A DNA stretch of 12,739 bases, taken from contig JADFUQ010000308.1 of assembly GCA_015222065.1 (NCBI GenBank), forward strand, positions 1 to 12,739, given 5' to 3'. Below the pieces are notes generated by a model that searched no databases, had not been told where the DNA came from, and worked only from the letters and a program-made list of their open reading frames with translations. Source of the stretch: Bacteroidota bacterium. GTDB taxonomy: Bacteria; Bacteroidota; Bacteroidia; Bacteroidales; VadinHA17. Of the stretch, positions 5,524 to 12,739 are shown piece by piece (within the stretch, counting starts at the first letter, position 1; every line of letters begins with the position of its first letter). The position numbers were made by a program, and so were the translations under genes.

Positions 5524-6659
5524 ACCAATTCGCCGGTTTGAATTAATCTCATTGACTGTTCTACAGCCATAATAAGTAATTCACCGGCTTTTTTCATGGA
5601 TTCATCGAGATCCATCGGTTTATTTGTTATCGGGATAATTGCCCGGAATCCTTTTTTATATAATTCATTGATACCGTTTTCCACTATTCCTGCGAAAGCT
5701 ATTACAGGAATATTATATTTACCGGCAATACCGGCTACTCCGGCAGGTGTTTTTCCATAAGCTGTCTGGCTGTCAATTTTTCCTTCGGCAGTAATTACAA
5801 GATCAGCGTCTTGCATATGTTTCTCAAGTTCCACAACTTCTTTTACAATATCAAATCCCGGTTTTATTTCAGATGGCAGAAACGCCAGTATCCCTGCACC
5901 CAGTCCACCGGCTGCACCGGAACCGGGGATATTTTCAACCGAAACACTTTGTTGCTGCCTGACAACATCAGCAAAATGTTTCAGGTTAGCTTCTAGCCTC
6001 CTGACCATATCTGTGTCTGCACCTTTTTGCGGACCATATACTGCTGAAGCCCCGGTTTTTCCAAGAAGTGGATTCAAAACATCGCTTGCAATTATAATTT
6101 TTGATTGCTTCAGGCGTTGATCAAGTTTGTCGGTTTTGATAGATGCCAGTTGTTTCAATGCTCCGCCACCAAGCTCAATTTCGTGTTTGTTTGCATTAAG
6201 AAATTGAATACCCAGGGCTTGCAGCATTCCGGTACCGGCGTCGTTTGTAGCACTTCCACCAATACCTATAATAATCTTTCTACAACTTTTATTCATGGCA
6301 TGCTTAATTAATTCACCTGTGCCGTAAGATGTGGTTTTCCACGGGTTTCTTTCATTTTCTTCGAGCAGTTCAATTCCCGATGCAGATGCCATCTCTATTA
6401 CCGCTGTTTCTCCATCACCAAGTACTCCAAAGTGTGCTGTAATTTCTCTCATAAGCGGATCGTGTACTTTTTTATGGAAAATTTTTCCATTTGTTGCAGT
6501 AACCAATGTAACTACCGTGCCTTCTCCTCCATCAGCCAGAGGTAGTAATTTTATCGTGGCATCCGGAAAGACATTCCTGATTCCCAGCTCAATGAACTTA
6601 GCGACATCAGGAGATGTAAGACAATCTTTAAATGAATCGGGGGCAATAAGTATCTTCAT
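5520..6659 (-). CDS. glxK: Glycerate 2-kinase (GlxK/GarK family)
   Basis: A full-length 379-residue type-II glycerate kinase, transferring phosphate from ATP to D-glycerate to give 2-phosphoglycerate for lower glycolysis. Family landmarks are all present. They include MKILIAPDSFKDCLTS (1-16), LPLADGGEGT (39-48), GIGGSATNDAGTGMLQALG (132-150), the glycine-rich GSGAAGGLGAG (246-256), ITAEGKIDSQTAYGKTPAGV (289-308) and IPVIAFAG (317-324). The ATG overlaps the stop of the MazG-like gene as ATGA, implying translational coupling. Glycerate arises from glycolate/glyoxylate or aldaric-acid catabolism, and the GH28 and fructuronate-reductase-like genes to its left make a sugar-acid link plausible. No tartronate semialdehyde reductase or aldolase is in the window to prove it. 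Family confidence is very high. Confidence 0.96.
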   Translation of the reverse strand: MKILIAPDSFKDCLTSPDVAKFIELGIRNVFPDATIKLLPLADGGEGTVVTLVTATNGKIFHKKVHDPLMREITAHFGVLGDGETAVIEMASASGIELLEENERNPWKTTSYGTGELIKHAMNKSCRKIIIGIGGSATNDAGTGMLQALGIQFLNANKHEIELGGGALKQLASIKTDKLDQRLKQSKIIIASDVLNPLLGKTGASAVYGPQKGADTDMVRRLEANLKHFADVVRQQQSVSVENIPGSGAAGGLGAGILAFLPSEIKPGFDIVKEVVELEKHMQDADLVITAEGKIDSQTAYGKTPAGVAGIAGKYNIPVIAFAGIVENGINELYKKGFRAIIPITNKPMDLDESMKKAGELLIMAVEQSMRLIQTGELV

Positions 6660-6997
6660 TTTAGTTCATTATATTTTCTTGCTGAATTTATTGATTTTTC
6701 AACCGGGTACTTTTTTTCATTCTTCTTGATTTTTTCAAGTATTATCTGTTTTATATCGAAGTCATGCTTTTCAGCCAGTAAAAAGGCATATGCAAGGATA
6801 TCAGCAAGTTCGTCCTGCATCCTTTCCCGGTCTGTTTTTTCCGCTTCATTTTCTTCTTTCCATAAAAAAAGTTCATTAAGTTCGGCAGCTTCAATTGAGA
6901 GTGCCAGTGCAAGATCTTTTGTATTGTGGAATTGTTTCCAGTTACGCTGGTCGCGGAAAGTAATAAGTGCTTCTATGATACTTTGTATCTCAGACAT
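6656..6997 (-). CDS. MazG-like nucleotide pyrophosphohydrolase
   Basis: A 113-residue single-domain all-alpha NTP pyrophosphatase of the compact MazG/RS21-C6 (dCTPase 1-like) kind. The magnesium-binding motif is intact: E36 and E39 (SIEAAELNEL) with E63 and D66 (DELADILAYAFLLA). FRDQRNWKQFHNTKDLALAL (14-33) and the KIKKNEKKYPVEKS tail (89-102) are typical of this group. It would hydrolyse non-canonical or excess (d)NTPs to monophosphate plus pyrophosphate in the cytoplasm. It is the first gene of a two-gene transcript and its TGA overlaps the ATG of glycerate kinase. There is no clear metabolic reason for this pairing. A possible -7-like TACCTTTA lies on the minus strand about 15 bp upstream, but no matching -33 box was found. 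Confidence 0.9.
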   Translation of the reverse strand: MSEIQSIIEALITFRDQRNWKQFHNTKDLALALSIEAAELNELFLWKEENEAEKTDRERMQDELADILAYAFLLAEKHDFDIKQIILEKIKKNEKKYPVEKSINSARKYNELK

Positions 6998-7161
6998 TTG
7001 TTTTTTTTTGATAAAGGTAATAAAATGTCACACACATGGTCATCACCGGGATAAACACACATGTTTCGCAAACGGACTTTAAAAAATTACGATTAAAAAT
7101 ACACATACACACCCTATTTAAAGATGTATATGTAGTTTAAACAAGTGGACATAGATAATAA

Positions 7162-7179
7162 ATATGTAAGTTTACATAT
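7162..7179. promoter_or_regulatory. 18-bp inverted repeat, possible operator
   Basis: ATATGTAA and TTACATAT are perfect reverse complements with a 2-bp spacer (GT). The repeat lies 165 bp upstream of the MazG-like ATG and 368 bp upstream of the receptor operon. Symmetry and length suit a dimeric repressor, but no regulator gene is adjacent. Confidence 0.35.
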
Positions 7180-7252
7180 CTAGCTTGCATTATTCATGCA
7201 GAAGACAAAAGACAAAAATAAAAAGTTTAGAATGAATAAAATCTTCAGTCAT

Positions 7253-7348
7253 AGTCGGCAATTGGCAGTCGGCAATCGGCAATTAGTTGATAATTTTAAT
7301 GCCAAAATTTTTATTTTTTTGCCGACTGTAGACTGAGGACTGCCGACT
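7253..7348. repeat. Two inverted 28-bp arrays of 7-bp repeats
   Basis: The left arm (7253-7280) is four heptamers: AGTCGGC, AATTGGC, AGTCGGC, AATCGGC. The right arm (7321-7348) is four heptamers ending GACT: GCCGACT, GTAGACT, GAGGACT, GCCGACT. Read on the other strand, the right arm is AGTCGGC, AGTCCTC, AGTCTAC, AGTCGGC, so the arms are inverted relative to each other. Two nested perfect 8-bp pairings result: 7253-7260 with 7341-7348, and 7267-7274 with 7320-7327. The arms are separated by 40 AT-rich bases ending in a T run. Confidence 0.75.
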
Positions 7349-7486
7349 AAACTATCGACTGATTTGTTATAATTATGTGATTTTTGATGTAGTAAAGAAG
7401 AAATTTGTGAATAATTCAGGCTAGAATCAATTAGAGCCAATTAAATGAAAATAGAGACCCATTAAATAAAGGAGGTTCCTGAAAAT

Positions 7487-7502
7487 CCTTACAAGAGTAA
7501 GG
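7487..7502 (+). promoter_or_regulatory. Leader hairpin after a strong Shine-Dalgarno-like sequence
   Basis: CCTTAC-AAGA-GTAAGG forms a perfect 6-bp hairpin with a tetraloop, 45 bp upstream of the first ATG of the receptor operon. Just before it, AAAGGAGG at 7468-7475 is the strongest ribosome-binding-like sequence in the window, yet no ATG follows it at a usable distance. In-frame CTG (7479) and ATC (7485) codons follow instead. Confidence 0.35.
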
Positions 7503-7547
7503 GGCGGATTTCGAAAAGCCAAAAGAACTAAGTTTAACATTCATCAA

Positions 7548-8258
7548 ATGAGACTTGATGCCCTGAAAGCAGCTATTGGAGCAAATCTGTTTTTTCTGTT
7601 TGCCACCCTGGCAGGTCAGGGTACATTCCCCGACCTGGTCGAAAACGCCTATGGGCTGGACCAGGATCTTGTGAATGGGATTCAGTATTCTAACCGGTAT
7701 ATGAGGTCCGAAGGTCATCCCTATTTTCTGGAGGACAGGTTTAAAAATGGTTTCGTTTCAATTAATGGAAAGATTTATCAAAATGTGCAGCTTAAATACG
7801 ACCTTTTTTCGCAACGTGTAGAGATTAAGCATGATAAAATTTCAGGCAGGAACTACCGTTATATAACTATTTCTGACCGTATGGAGGCTTTTAGTTTGGG
7901 TGAGTATGAATTCAGGAAGCTGAAGATACAGGAAGAGCCGGAAAGGTATTACCAGGTTATAAATACCAGACATTTTACCTGCCTTGTCCATTGGGAAAAA
8001 AAACTGGTCCCGCTTGATAACAGCGTCATTTACATAGACCATTTTACCAATCACAGGCTCTATTATTGGCTGGAATTAAATGGTGAAATAATAGCTTTCA
8101 ACAACCGGAGGACTTTTGCCCGGCTTTTCCCGAGGAATATGCAGCGGGAAATTTTGAAGCTCTTTCGACAAAGGCATATCTCTTTTCGAAATGTTGGCCC
8201 GGATAAGATTTTACGAACGATGGAAATGGTTGCAAACCTGTTTAATACTGAAGGCTAA
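7548..8258 (+). CDS. Exported protein of unknown function, first gene of the receptor operon
   Basis: A 236-residue protein. The ATG start gives a plausible signal peptide (basic start, then AAIGANLFFLFATLA at about 8-22, cleavage after residue 24). No lipobox Cys follows, so it is probably periplasmic. The mature part contains DQDLVNGIQYSNRYMRSEGHPYF (38-60), a strand-rich segment FVSINGKIYQNVQLKYDLFS (69-88), and a C-terminal basic helical segment, NRRTFARLFPRN to RTMEMVANLF (186-232). I recognise the general pattern as a conserved hypothetical next to TonB-dependent receptors in Bacteroidota, but know no function. The open frame continues upstream without a stop to 7470, giving a possible 23-residue basic extension from CTG at 7479. 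The receptor gene starts 2 bp after its stop, so they are cotranscribed and probably act together at the envelope. Confidence 0.8.
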   Translation: MRLDALKAAIGANLFFLFATLAGQGTFPDLVENAYGLDQDLVNGIQYSNRYMRSEGHPYFLEDRFKNGFVSINGKIYQNVQLKYDLFSQRVEIKHDKISGRNYRYITISDRMEAFSLGEYEFRKLKIQEEPERYYQVINTRHFTCLVHWEKKLVPLDNSVIYIDHFTNHRLYYWLELNGEIIAFNNRRTFARLFPRNMQREILKLFRQRHISFRNVGPDKILRTMEMVANLFNTEG

Positions 8259-8260
8259 TC

Positions 8261-11053
8261 ATGAGACAAATCGTAATCATATCGCTCTTTTTGGTTTTCT
8301 TTTCAATGTTCCGGCTGGAAGGACAGAACAAGCCGATTACGTTTAACGGTGATTTTTTTGATGTACCATTTGTTGATTTTGCGAAAGAAGTAAAGCAACA
8401 AACTGGTGTTCTTTTCTATTTCAGAGAAGCGTGGGTAAAGGGGATCAGGGTGACCGTTTCGGGATCCAATATTTCCCTGCAGCGCACTCTTGAAAGAGTG
8501 CTGTTGCCGAAAGGAATTAGTTATTTCATAGACGAATGGGGTAATGTATTTCTGACGGACCAATTGTCTCTAATCTCACGGTTGCCCGATTATTCAGGCG
8601 TTATTGACCTATCAGAAGAGTTAGAGGAAACGGGTAGCGGGGAAACACTTACCACTGCGGAGCAGAATTACATTAATGGAAGGAAAGCAAGGCTGATTGA
8701 GACTATCCGGGTAGGAAACAGCGAAGAATCAAACGGACTGAGCAATGCAGTGATCTACGGAAAAATGACAGACAGGGAGACGGGAGAACCACTGGTGGGA
8801 GCTACCATTTATATCGAGGAATTGAAGAAAGGAGCAGCCACTGATGTGGATGGCCGTTTCAGCTTTGTGATCAGACCTGGAAAATATACCATCGAGTTGA
8901 ATTGCATGGGCATGGAAAACAGGCAATACTACCTGGAAGTGCTTTCCGGTGGAAATCTCTCCATCTCTATGAAAAAGAGGCTGGTCCCTATCACCGAGGT
9001 AGTGATCCAGACCAACAGGTTCCACAATGTTCGGGGTACCCAGATGGGATTTGAACGGCTCAATTACAAAGTATTCAAAGAAATTCCTCTGGTCATGGGA
9101 GAAAGGGATGTGCTAAAAATCATCCAGATGCTTCCCGGGGTGCAGAGTGTGGGGGAAGGTGCAACCGGCTTTAATGTGAGGGGAAGTGCAGCAGATCAGA
9201 ATATGATCTATGTGAACAAGGTGCCGGTGTACAACAGCTCACACCTTTTCGGTTTCTTTACTTCATTCAGCTCTGATATTGTCAGGGACTTTACCCTGTA
9301 CAAAAGCAACCTGCCGGCAAGTCTGGGTGGACGGCTGGCATCCTTTTTTGATATCACAGCAAGACAGGGTTTCATGAATAAGTATACGGTCAGGGGAGGG
9401 ATCAGCCCTATAACCGGTTATTTGTCCGTAGGAGGGCCCATCCAAAAGGACAAAAGCTCATTCATTCTGAGCGCGCGTTCCACATACTCCGACTGGATGC
9501 TGAAACGGATGGAGGATCCGGAACTCAGGAACAGTGAGGCAGGTTTTTATGATCTTGGTGGGACACTCACTTATGAACCAGGGGATAAGACGCTGATCAA
9601 AGTATTCGGTTATGTGAGCCGTGACCGGTTTAAGCTGGGGACCTCCAACGAGTATGCTTATGACAATTCGGGGGCATCGATAAATGTGAGGTACCGTTTC
9701 AACCCGAGGATCACCGGTGATTTTGCACTGGTCTACGGACAGTATGATTTCAGAATTTTGGATATGAAAACACCTTCAGAATCCTATGCCCACGAATATC
9801 GCATCGGTCATTATGAACTGAAAGCCGATTTTACGTGGCTCTCTCTTGGCAGCCATAAGCTAACTTATGGAGGCAGTGTCATCTATTATAATCTGGACCG
9901 GGGGACTGTTGAACCATATGGTCTGTATTCTATCAGGGCTCCCCTTGAGTTGGGGATCGAAAATGGAGTGGAGACCAGCATTTATGTTGCCGATGAGATG
10001 ACGCTTACACCACGTTTGACGGTATATACAGGATTGCGTTTTGCAACCTACATGTCACTTGGACCGGATCAGGTCAGGATTTATGAAGAAGGGCAACCCC
10101 ACTGGGATTATTATGTGGTTGATACACTGACTTTCAAACGGAGAGCCGTTGCCCAAACTTACTACGGAGTTGAGCCAAGGATATCCATTAACTATATGGT
10201 TGGAGATAATAATTCGCTGAAGTTCTCATACAACCGTATCCGCCAGTTCCTGTTCATGCTCAGCAACACCATTGCCATTTCTCCCACAGACCAGTGGAAA
10301 TTGTGTGACTACCATATCGAACCGCCGTACATGGACCAGATATCGGTAGGGTATTACCTGGATTTTCCCGGGAAAAGCCTGAGTACCTCTTTGGAGCTTT
10401 ACCACAAATGGGTCTCCAATGTGGTGGAATATCGCGACGGCGCCAATTTTATCAGCAATCCACATATCGAAACCGAGACACTTCAAGGCAACCAGAAAGC
10501 CTATGGACTGGAAGCCATGATCAGGAAAAATACCGGGAAGCTTAATGGATGGCTGGCATACAGCTTATCCAGATCAATCATCCAAATCGATTCTCCCATC
10601 CCTGGTGAGAGCATCAACAATGGAAAACCTTATCCATCAAATTTTGACAGACCGCATAACCTGACACTGGTAGCCAATTACAAAATGAACAGGCGGCTTA
10701 GTTTTTCAGCCAATCTGGTGTATATGACAGGCAGACCTGTAACCTATCCCATTTCCATCTACTACTTGAATGATTTGCAATATATCCATTACTCATCGAG
10801 GAACAGTTATCGCATTCCGGACTACTTCCGGCTTGATTTTTCTATGAACATGGAGGGGAACCTGAAAAAGAGAAAACCGTTCCACAGCTATTGGATGCTT
10901 AGTATCTACAACCTTACCGGACGGAAGAATGCCTACTCGGTATATTTTCAGAGTGACAGAGGGAAGATTGATGGGTACAAGCTATCCATCTTTGGTCAGC
11001 CGGTGGTGACGCTATCATGGAACCTTAAACTTGGAAATTATGCCAGTGAATAA
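8261..11053 (+). CDS. TonB-dependent outer-membrane receptor with STN and carboxypeptidase-like domains
   Basis: A 930-residue receptor. The order is: signal peptide (about 1-21); STN domain (about 28-100, GDFFDVPFVDFAKEVKQQTG to GNVFLTD); a linker; a carboxypeptidase regulatory-like beta-sandwich (about 164-250, GKMTDRETGEPLVGATIYI, GAATDVDGRFSF); a plug (about 265-372, ERDVLKIIQMLPGVQ, GFNVRGSAADQNMIYVNKVPVYN, LPASLGGRLASFFDI); and a beta-barrel to the end. It imports a large or scarce ligand using TonB energy. STN domains often relay ligand binding to FecR-type anti-sigma factors, but none is in the window. GAAGG precedes the ATG. The 14-bp overlap with the following DUF4249 gene and the absence of SusD place it in the receptor/DUF4249 class. 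The ligand cannot be deduced. Confidence 0.95.
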   Translation: MRQIVIISLFLVFFSMFRLEGQNKPITFNGDFFDVPFVDFAKEVKQQTGVLFYFREAWVKGIRVTVSGSNISLQRTLERVLLPKGISYFIDEWGNVFLTDQLSLISRLPDYSGVIDLSEELEETGSGETLTTAEQNYINGRKARLIETIRVGNSEESNGLSNAVIYGKMTDRETGEPLVGATIYIEELKKGAATDVDGRFSFVIRPGKYTIELNCMGMENRQYYLEVLSGGNLSISMKKRLVPITEVVIQTNRFHNVRGTQMGFERLNYKVFKEIPLVMGERDVLKIIQMLPGVQSVGEGATGFNVRGSAADQNMIYVNKVPVYNSSHLFGFFTSFSSDIVRDFTLYKSNLPASLGGRLASFFDITARQGFMNKYTVRGGISPITGYLSVGGPIQKDKSSFILSARSTYSDWMLKRMEDPELRNSEAGFYDLGGTLTYEPGDKTLIKVFGYVSRDRFKLGTSNEYAYDNSGASINVRYRFNPRITGDFALVYGQYDFRILDMKTPSESYAHEYRIGHYELKADFTWLSLGSHKLTYGGSVIYYNLDRGTVEPYGLYSIRAPLELGIENGVETSIYVADEMTLTPRLTVYTGLRFATYMSLGPDQVRIYEEGQPHWDYYVVDTLTFKRRAVAQTYYGVEPRISINYMVGDNNSLKFSYNRIRQFLFMLSNTIAISPTDQWKLCDYHIEPPYMDQISVGYYLDFPGKSLSTSLELYHKWVSNVVEYRDGANFISNPHIETETLQGNQKAYGLEAMIRKNTGKLNGWLAYSLSRSIIQIDSPIPGESINNGKPYPSNFDRPHNLTLVANYKMNRRLSFSANLVYMTGRPVTYPISIYYLNDLQYIHYSSRNSYRIPDYFRLDFSMNMEGNLKKRKPFHSYWMLSIYNLTGRKNAYSVYFQSDRGKIDGYKLSIFGQPVVTLSWNLKLGNYASE

Positions 11054-12206
11054 GTACCATATCCTGTTGTTGATGTTACTGACTTGTAGCTCATGTATTG
11101 AGCCTTTCGAGCCGGTTATCAAGGAGTCCCCGAAAGTGCTGGTTATTAACGGGAAAATCACCGATCAGCCTGGAATGCATTATGTAGGAATATCCAGATC
11201 AACACCTTATAGAAAACCTTCATATCAACCCGTGAGTGGCTATGTGGTTTCGGTCACCGATGAAAATGGAGAGATGATACTCTTCAATGAAAGAGAGAAT
11301 GGTAAGTACAGCGCTGACATTCCAGGCTCTTTCCTGGCCGTTGGTAAAGCCTATAGGCTCCAGGTATTTACCCCGAACCAAAGGGAGTATTGTTCAGAAT
11401 ATGATACACTCCTGGCCTGTCCGCCCATCGACAGCATTTATTATGAGGTGGAAACCAGGGAAACATCAGATCCGGACTTCATCCTTGGAGGCATTCAGTT
11501 TTATTTGGACATGACTGGCTCTGCCTCCGATTCCAGGGATTTTATGTGGCAGCTGGAAGAAACCTGGGAGTATTGGGCAGCCCTTTTCAGCCAATATATC
11601 CGGAGGGAAGGAGAGGAGGTGATAAGTTTTCACTCCAATGACCATTTTTTTAAGTGCTGGAAGACCTATCCCATCGGGGAGATTTATACGAAAACAACCC
11701 GAAATCTATCTGTGAATGCTTTGAAGAGAAATTCTCTGAACTTTGTCTCCAATGAGACCGACAGACTCAAGGTCAAGTACAGCCTGCTGGTTAAGCAACA
11801 ATCACTTACCAGAAGATCATATGTTTACTGGGAGAAGATGAGGGCACAATCCCGCGAAACTGGTGGATTGTATGAGACCCAGCCCTCCAGTGCCATCGGT
11901 AACATTTACAATACCACCGATCCGGACGAAGTAGTTCTTGGCATTTTCTATGCCACTCAGCAACGGACTAAACGAATCATGGTGGATAATATAAGCGGCG
12001 AAAACGATCCGTTTGAATTTAAGATCCCTTATCTTACCTGTGAGTGGGAGGACGCAACCAGTACTTTTCAATCGGGAGATAATTTCCCTTATTACCTGAA
12101 ATCTAATAATCCCTCAGGGTATGGTTCCCCATACCTGACAGCAGATCGGATCTGTTTTGATTGCAGGATCCGGGGTGGCATTAATGTAAAACCTGATTAC
12201 TGGTAA
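11040..12206 (+). CDS. DUF4249-type surface lipoprotein
   Basis: A 388-residue lipoprotein starting at the ATG at 11040. A TTG nine bases earlier is in frame but adds nothing useful. The signal sequence MPVNKYHILLLMLLTCSSC ends in a lipobox, with C19 the likely lipidated residue; C16 is a less likely alternative. IEPFEP follows, an acidic patch consistent with Bacteroidota surface export. The next segment, PKVLVINGKITDQPGMHYVGISRSTPY, is the beta-rich opening typical of DUF4249, and the C-terminal RICFDCRIRGGINVKPDYW, with its CxxC-like cysteine pair, is a hallmark I recall for the family. DUF4249 genes sit beside TonB-dependent receptors in the place SusD takes in glycan systems, which suggests ligand capture at the receptor mouth (inference). 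It overlaps the receptor gene by 14 bp; the next gene starts 2 bp later. Confidence 0.88.
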   Translation: MPVNKYHILLLMLLTCSSCIEPFEPVIKESPKVLVINGKITDQPGMHYVGISRSTPYRKPSYQPVSGYVVSVTDENGEMILFNERENGKYSADIPGSFLAVGKAYRLQVFTPNQREYCSEYDTLLACPPIDSIYYEVETRETSDPDFILGGIQFYLDMTGSASDSRDFMWQLEETWEYWAALFSQYIRREGEEVISFHSNDHFFKCWKTYPIGEIYTKTTRNLSVNALKRNSLNFVSNETDRLKVKYSLLVKQQSLTRRSYVYWEKMRAQSRETGGLYETQPSSAIGNIYNTTDPDEVVLGIFYATQQRTKRIMVDNISGENDPFEFKIPYLTCEWEDATSTFQSGDNFPYYLKSNNPSGYGSPYLTADRICFDCRIRGGINVKPDYW

Positions 12207-12208
12207 CC

Positions 12209-12739
12209 ATGAAACAGCTCAGATCAACCCATATCCTGATATTGCTCCTGGTAATACTGGCCCTTAAGTCTCCGGGCATATCTGGTCAGCGTTCCCCATT
12301 CGATCCGGATGTTTATGGTGAAGCATCCCTCATTAAGGAGCATGTGGAAGTATTTACCGATCGTTCCATGTATGCGGTCAATGAGTACATAAATTTCAGG
12401 GCAGACCTTGTTGTAGAAGGTCTGTCGGAAGGCAGTCCCTGGAGTTCAATTCTTTATGTAGAACTGGTATCGACCACCGGAACAAGCCTGGCTCGGGCAA
12501 AATTTGATCTCTCAGACCAGGTGTGCTATGGCATGCTGCCCATTCCTTCCAGTGCATTGACCGGTAATTATTTTCTTAAATGTTACACCAGGTGGATGCG
12601 TAATGCAGGTTCTGGTAACTTCAGCTATACACCGCTCAGGATCATTAATCCATTCAGATCGGAAGTGGTTAACCAGACCAGTGGAGGGGAAGCAGGTTTA
12701 CACTACTCCCGTCGCGAATACATTACCGGTATCGTGGAG
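12209..12739 (+). CDS. Secreted MG2 (macroglobulin-like) domain protein, 5' part only
   Basis: The ATG at 12209 lies 2 bp after the DUF4249 stop. The frame stays open to the window edge, giving 177 residues of a longer protein. Residues 1-26 are a signal peptide (basic start, ILILLLVILAL core). Residues 45-150 fit the MG2 beta-sandwich of the alpha-2-macroglobulin superfamily, as found in large Bacteroidota envelope proteins: VEVFTDRSMYAVNEYINFRA (46-65), SILYVELV (80-87), LTGNYFLKCYTRWMRN (117-132). Family members I recall run to 800 or more residues, so most of the protein is missing. It has no early lipobox Cys, so it is probably periplasmic. Its position as fourth gene ties it to the receptor and lipoprotein. 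Function is unknown; a protease-trap role cannot be claimed from this part. Confidence 0.8.
   Translation, partial: MKQLRSTHILILLLVILALKSPGISGQRSPFDPDVYGEASLIKEHVEVFTDRSMYAVNEYINFRADLVVEGLSEGSPWSSILYVELVSTTGTSLARAKFDLSDQVCYGMLPIPSSALTGNYFLKCYTRWMRNAGSGNFSYTPLRIINPFRSEVVNQTSGGEAGLHYSRREYITGIVE

Larger units (their letters stand above)
6998..7547. other. 550-bp gene-free stretch between divergent transcripts
   Basis: This stretch separates the minus-strand MazG/glycerate kinase pair from the plus-strand receptor operon, so promoters for both should be here. I could not fit a good TTTG/TAnnTTTG pair for either. It contains two direct copies of ACACACATG (7030-7038 and 7055-7063), an 18-bp inverted repeat at 7162-7179, a short hairpin at 7186-7200, GACAAAA twice at 7204-7217, and the large inverted heptamer arrays at 7253-7348. 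Near the operon there are a Shine-Dalgarno-like AAAGGAGG and a 6-bp hairpin. No credible gene is seen. Confidence 0.7.

Noticed and set aside
5520..5540. Bidirectional terminator between the GRAM and glycerate kinase genes
   Set aside because: Only AAACC and GGTTT pair, around an 8-base loop, inside the coding end of glycerate kinase and without a T run. Too weak to call.
7249..7440. Open frame of 63 codons on the minus strand
   Set aside because: Its C-terminal NCRLPTANCRL is just the translation of the 7-bp repeat array. No signal or domain is present.
7842..8054. Minus-strand open frame inside the exported-protein gene
   Set aside because: It is a shadow of the plus-strand gene, with no signal, domain or ribosome-binding support. 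The same holds for other frames inside the receptor and GH28 genes.
11031..11039. TTG at 11031 as the start of the DUF4249 gene
   Set aside because: The ATG at 11040 is in frame, gives a cleaner lipoprotein signal sequence and a shorter overlap with the receptor gene.
8261..11053. SusC-type receptor of a classical glycan-utilisation locus
   Set aside because: No SusD gene follows; the next gene encodes a DUF4249-type lipoprotein. A glycan role is therefore not supported by context.

Overview
The window looks like a chromosomal segment of a Bacteroidota bacterium, probably in or near the Bacteroidales/Marinilabiliales. The signs are a TonB-dependent receptor with STN and carboxypeptidase-like domains followed by a DUF4249-type lipoprotein, a LacI-type regulator with a VDRV recognition helix, weak or absent Shine-Dalgarno sequences, AT-rich spacers and short tandem-repeat 'words' in those spacers. 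No tRNA, rRNA, CRISPR array, transposase or integrase gene was seen.

The left part (1-5000) is mostly minus-strand. A LacI-type regulator overlaps a UxuB-type short-chain dehydrogenase (fructuronate reductase family). A perfect 14-bp palindrome lies just upstream of the regulator and is the obvious operator candidate. Next come a SiaC/DUF1987 regulatory phosphoprotein and, upstream of it, a 56-residue zinc-finger protein. A 550-bp gene-free stretch follows, holding a striking palindromic element with a perfect three-way-junction core. Then comes a secreted GH28 (polygalacturonase family) enzyme. GH28 and the fructuronate reductase together suggest use of pectin or hexuronates.

The middle part (5200-7000) has a small plus-strand GRAM/PH-like protein. 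It ends tail-to-tail, with interlocking stop codons, against a minus-strand pair: a MazG-like nucleotide pyrophosphohydrolase and glycerate 2-kinase, joined by an ATGA overlap. Glycerate kinase returns glycerate to glycolysis, which would fit sugar-acid catabolism, although its partner is a nucleotide-pool cleaning enzyme.

Another 550-bp gene-free stretch (6998-7547) carries inverted arrays of 7-bp repeats. The right part (7548-12739) is a tight plus-strand operon, visibly less AT-rich: an exported protein of unknown function, a TonB-dependent receptor, a DUF4249-type surface lipoprotein and the start of a secreted MG2 (macroglobulin-like) protein that runs off the window. Gaps are 2 bp, a 14-bp overlap and 2 bp. 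No SusD, sigma factor or FecR is present. This operon is the best candidate for an incompletely described system: a receptor with a non-SusD lipoprotein and two further exported partners, substrate unknown.
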